This document shows, one piece after another, positions 61,100 to 64,000 of a stretch of 64,000 nucleotides of DNA; positions within the stretch are counted from its first letter, which is position 1; each line of letters opens with the position of its first letter. The translations under genes and the position numbers were made by a program. Origin of the DNA: Aquimarina sp. TRL1 (lineage in GTDB: Bacteria; Bacteroidota; Bacteroidia; Flavobacteriales; Flavobacteriaceae); assembly GCF_013365535.1 (NCBI RefSeq), contig NZ_CP053590.1, forward strand, positions 4,082,501-4,146,500, given 5' to 3'. Below the pieces are notes generated by a model. The model was not told where the DNA came from. It did no database searches and worked only from the letters and a program-made list of their open reading frames with translations.

Positions 61100-63997
61100 T
61101 TATCGCTTGATAATTTTTCCTTTAATTTTTTCCTTAGGAGCAGAAATGGTATAAAAGTATAATCCTTCTTCTAAGTTGTGGATATCAAAACTTTTTATAT
61201 TTCTTCCCTGTAAAAGGGTATTGTTCTTAAAGTCTAATACACGAACTCCACTTGTGTTGAACACTTCTAATCGGAATACTGTATTTGCTTTAGTCGCATC
61301 CATAGTAATGTTTAAGGTATTTCCTTTAACCGGGTTAGGGAAGATATTTGCTTCGCTAATTAACTTGTTACTGGTTAACGCAGGAGCGGGGGTTCCAAGA
61401 CCATCTAAGAAAGCTCTGTGACTACTAGAGAAAGATTGATTATTAACTAAATCCCAATTGATAGACCAAGTCATTAATCCTCTAAAGTCAGGATATGTTG
61501 CACTGGTTGTGTACTTTCTATTAGGATAAGAAACTCCATTAATCAGGTAATTAAGTGCCTGTTGTACTACTGCTTCTGGAGTGTACCCACTTCCGGCAGC
61601 TTGCGTAGTAGCAGGAAGACCTATCGCTACTTGATCTGCTCTAAGACCAGGGAATGTTAATCCGGTTTGTGCTACAGGGAATCCTGTTATAAGCATTTCT
61701 GCCATAGCAACATGGAAATCTGCAGTAGCAGGTTGATACACAACTCCGTCTTTTCCATACATAGATCCTGTGTTGTAATGTTGAACATGGATATAATCCA
61801 TTTCGTTTCTCAGGCTATGAATCACAGGTAAGTAGGCTCCAAATACACCGGTATAAGTTCCGTATGCGCCTTGAACATAAGCAGTCTCCGGAGCCATACT
61901 TAATATAAAGTTAGTAGCCCCAACATTGTTTCGTACTTGCTTTGTTGCAGCAATAAGGTTCTTGATTTTTGGAGTGGTCGGATTTCTGAAATCCGTATCT
62001 CCGTTATCTAGAGACAATGAGCTTCCTTCCAGATCAATATCAAGACCATCAAAACCATAGGTATTGATTATATTGGTCATAGAAGTGATAAACTCAGAGG
62101 TCTCTGTTTGATTGTGCAATTCTACTCTTGCGTTTGCTCCTCCAATAGAGATCAATACTTTTTGACCTCTGTTTTGTAAGGTTGCAACATCATTGATAAA
62201 TGCCTGTGTATCTCCTCCGTAGATTTCATATGGAGAGAATGCCATGTTTGCTGAACTTCCTGCAACAGGTTCTGCAAAAGCTACACATACAACATCCCAG
62301 TCTCTGGATACTTCACTTAATCTAGGAGTAGTAGAACTATTGTTAAAGTTATGCCAGTATCCTACCAGGATTTTACCAGGTAGCTGAGTATTTCCTCCGT
62401 CTCTTACTTTTCTAATAACAACGGCTTCTGAAGTTGCAGTATTGTTTTCATTATCTGTTGCTTTAGCAGTTAATGAATAGCTGTCCAGATTCGCACTTGT
62501 AATCGTATATGTATAAGGACTTGTTGTATCTTCTCCTAATTTATTTGTTCCATTATAAAACTCTACTTTAGTAACAGTTCCATTGGTATCAGCAGCATCT
62601 GCTGTGATATTAATAGCAGCACCAGCATTATAGTTAGATCCGTTTAGTGGAGAAGTTATTGAAACGGTTAATTCTCCTCCTCCGGTAGAACACTCTCCGG
62701 TTTTGGTCCATGCATCCTGCCAGTGATTTCCTGTTCCTGGTGCATATGCCCAAGCAGCATTAGAAGAACACCATCCTGCAATCTTACACTGATATTTTCC
62801 TCCATCATTATGTACTTCTTCTCCTTGGCTGTACTGTGTTCCCGAGACATATTGTTGGATTCCTCCACAGTCACCTCCGGTGGTTGTAGATTTTACAAGA
62901 ATGCTAACAACAGCAGAGGTACCAGTAGCTCCTTTATCGTCTGTAGCAGTTGCTGTTAGGTTATAAGTACCTTCTGCAGCATTTGTGATCGTAAATGTGT
63001 AAGGGCTTGTTGTATCTTCACCCAGTTTAGTAGTTCCATTAAAGAATGCTACTTTGGTTACAGTTCCGTCACTATCAGTAGCAGTAGCAGTAATTTCGAT
63101 GGTCGCTCCTTTGTCGAAAGTAGCATTATTTGCTGGAGATGTTATGTTGGCTACAGGAGGTTCGTTTGTAGGATCAATTGTCCCATCACAAGGACCAATT
63201 TTTTTCCACGGTTTACCTTCTCCTGTGTTCGAAGCAGGGTTCTGGTTTCTTGTCCACCATTTTGCCTGGTAATGATTGTTTTGGTATCTCACATCATCCC
63301 CTCCGTTATAAACTTTGTTCTCGTCCCAGATAGGGTAGTTGCTACAATTGTCTCCAGTATTTCCTGTAGTTACTTTAATAGTAACCTGAGCTTCGGATGT
63401 TTGGTTATCATTATCAGTTGCTGATACCTTGAATGTATAAGTTCCTTCTTGTGCAGGAGTCCACTTTCCAGTATATGTGCTACCTGTATTTGTTGTGCTA
63501 ATGCTGGTGTTGTTAACCATAAAAGAAACATTGGTAATAGTACCATCACTGTCAGTTGCAGTAGCTGCTAAGGTTACTTCGGTTCCTACTTTTACAGAGG
63601 TATTGTTCGCTGGAGCAGTTATATTTACTACTGGAGCTATCAAATCTGGATTACAAGGGTCTCCAGAGGTAGTCTTTATTACATTTAATAAGGAATTGTT
63701 TCCGGTAGCATCCATTGATAACTCCCAAATCATGATTCCTGAAGCTCTTTCCATCGCTAATTGCGTTTTCTTTTTCATGGTTACTCTTCCGTTATAGTAG
63801 ATGTTGTTAAATACATCTGCATCCGGATTAGCACCTTCGGCTAATAGGGTATTATACGCTTTGTACGGGTTTCTTCCGTAAAAAGGAACTCCTAAAACGG
63901 CTTTAGATTTAGGAAGTCCTCTTCCCAGCCAGTAATCCAGTGAGCTAACTGCATAGCTATATGGAGAGTGGTCATTACCACTAGCGTCATATGCCAT
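61100..63997 (-). CDS. Multidomain GH18 chitinase with T9SS sorting tail (5' end outside the window)
   Basis: Secreted chitinase; only the last 965 residues are inside the window. From the N-terminal side: the end of a first GH18 barrel (to about 115, VLGVPFYGRNPY, GIMIWELSMD), an Ig-like unit (121-210), a CBM5/12 chitin-binding unit (218-270, YPIWDENKVYNGGDDVRYQN), an Ig-like unit (281-370), a second CBM5/12 (377-436), a third Ig-like unit (443-529), a second GH18 (about 540-880) with intact DGLDIDLE (D650, D653, D655, E657), and a type A T9SS sorting domain (about 890-965, IFPNPVKGN, GLYFYTIS). The two-catalytic-domain layout recalls ChiA of Flavobacterium johnsoniae. The Met at 63997 is internal, not the start. 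Confidence 0.92.
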   Translation of the reverse strand: MAYDASGNDHSPYSYAVSSLDYWLGRGLPKSKAVLGVPFYGRNPYKAYNTLLAEGANPDADVFNNIYYNGRVTMKKKTQLAMERASGIMIWELSMDATGNNSLLNVIKTTSGDPCNPDLIAPVVNITAPANNTSVKVGTEVTLAATATDSDGTITNVSFMVNNTSISTTNTGSTYTGKWTPAQEGTYTFKVSATDNDNQTSEAQVTIKVTTGNTGDNCSNYPIWDENKVYNGGDDVRYQNNHYQAKWWTRNQNPASNTGEGKPWKKIGPCDGTIDPTNEPPVANITSPANNATFDKGATIEITATATDSDGTVTKVAFFNGTTKLGEDTTSPYTFTITNAAEGTYNLTATATDDKGATGTSAVVSILVKSTTTGGDCGGIQQYVSGTQYSQGEEVHNDGGKYQCKIAGWCSSNAAWAYAPGTGNHWQDAWTKTGECSTGGGELTVSITSPLNGSNYNAGAAINITADAADTNGTVTKVEFYNGTNKLGEDTTSPYTYTITSANLDSYSLTAKATDNENNTATSEAVVIRKVRDGGNTQLPGKILVGYWHNFNNSSTTPRLSEVSRDWDVVCVAFAEPVAGSSANMAFSPYEIYGGDTQAFINDVATLQNRGQKVLISIGGANARVELHNQTETSEFITSMTNIINTYGFDGLDIDLEGSSLSLDNGDTDFRNPTTPKIKNLIAATKQVRNNVGATNFILSMAPETAYVQGAYGTYTGVFGAYLPVIHSLRNEMDYIHVQHYNTGSMYGKDGVVYQPATADFHVAMAEMLITGFPVAQTGLTFPGLRADQVAIGLPATTQAAGSGYTPEAVVQQALNYLINGVSYPNRKYTTSATYPDFRGLMTWSINWDLVNNQSFSSSHRAFLDGLGTPAPALTSNKLISEANIFPNPVKGNTLNITMDATKANTVFRLEVFNTSGVRVLDFKNNTLLQGRNIKSFDIHNLEEGLYFYTISAPKEKIKGKIIKR
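62411..63157 (-). repeat. Duplicated Ig-like module inside the chitinase gene
   Basis: Two Ig-like units, at 62888-63157 and 62411-62671, are close copies: both contain a TVTKV..F.NGT.KLGEDTTSPY segment and end in TATD/KATD strands. The DNA is also similar (GGGCTTGTTGTATCTTC against GGACTTGTTGTATCTTC). A more distant third copy is at 63368-63637. Recent tandem growth of linker modules around the chitin-binding units is the simplest explanation. Confidence 0.75.
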
Positions 63998-64000
63998 GAG

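Noticed and set aside
1..64000. tRNA genes, CRISPR arrays, insertion sequences, prophage or attachment sites
   Set aside because: Searched intergenic DNA by eye for tRNA T-arm motifs, regularly spaced repeats, transposase motifs and terminal repeats; none found. A covariance or repeat search would be decisive.

Overview
The window reads as chromosomal DNA of a marine, gliding, chitin-degrading member of the Flavobacteriaceae (Bacteroidota); Aquimarina or a close relative is my inference, not a proof. Signs: AT-rich DNA, many genes started by TTG or GTG without strong Shine-Dalgarno sites, promoters of the Bacteroidota type (TAnnTTTG -7 box, TTG/TTTG about 19-21 bp upstream), a fused lpxC-fabZ gene, and type IX secretion (T9SS)/gliding parts (PorX, PorP/SprF, type B and type A sorting domains). 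It is mostly core chromosome. I saw no tRNA, CRISPR array, insertion sequence, prophage or integration site.

Layout. 0.2-2.3 kb: proline dehydrogenase, a VOC protein and a pentapeptide-repeat protein in one tight operon. 2.3-5.1 kb: a MocR-type regulator divergent from a flavin split-barrel protein and a GNAT. 5.2-9.9 kb, mostly minus strand: DUF4258-like protein, alanine dehydrogenase, a membrane protein, TsaE and the T9SS response regulator PorX. 10.0-16.1 kb: lipid A operon (HD hydrolase, lpxD, lpxC/fabZ, lpxA, efp, a second lpxD-like gene). 16.2-25.7 kb: sucD, an M16 lipoprotein peptidase, fabG, a VWA membrane protein, prohibitin, and two envelope proteins on the minus strand. 25.8-33.3 kb: complete histidine operon hisG-D-C-B-H-A-F-IE behind a leader peptide with four consecutive His codons and an intrinsic terminator (attenuator).

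33.3-39.2 kb: a gliding/T9SS cassette (large type B-sorted surface protein, PorP/SprF, OmpA/PD40 protein). 39.3-45.4 kb: rpsA, pyrR, pyrB, a STAS-like protein, thioredoxin, rnz, pdxH. 45.4-51.5 kb: an OmpA-ended surface protein (minus) and the polyphosphate operon sixA-ppk1-ppx. 51.6-58.1 kb: an outer-membrane protein, a Crp/Fnr regulator and, divergent from it, the most unusual locus of the window: a 1017-residue protein joining an amino-acid-type adenylation domain, six membrane helices and a FAD/NAD reductase domain (the architecture of fungal TmpL) without a visible carrier domain, followed by an enoyl-CoA hydratase and a barrel-like exported protein, and preceded by a 34-codon small ORF. 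58.2-60.6 kb: miaE and dnaX; dnaX is interrupted at a run of ten A, with the short gamma-like product in frame and the tau tail in another frame. 60.7-61.0 kb: RNase P RNA. 61.1 kb to the end: the 3' part of a multidomain GH18 chitinase with a T9SS sorting tail, cut by the window edge.

Together the genes cover nitrogen and proline catabolism, envelope building, histidine and pyrimidine synthesis, polyphosphate turnover, surface motility/secretion and chitin use. The observations most worth testing are the TmpL-like locus, the dnaX slippery run, the his leader and several small ORFs and hairpins in intergenic DNA.
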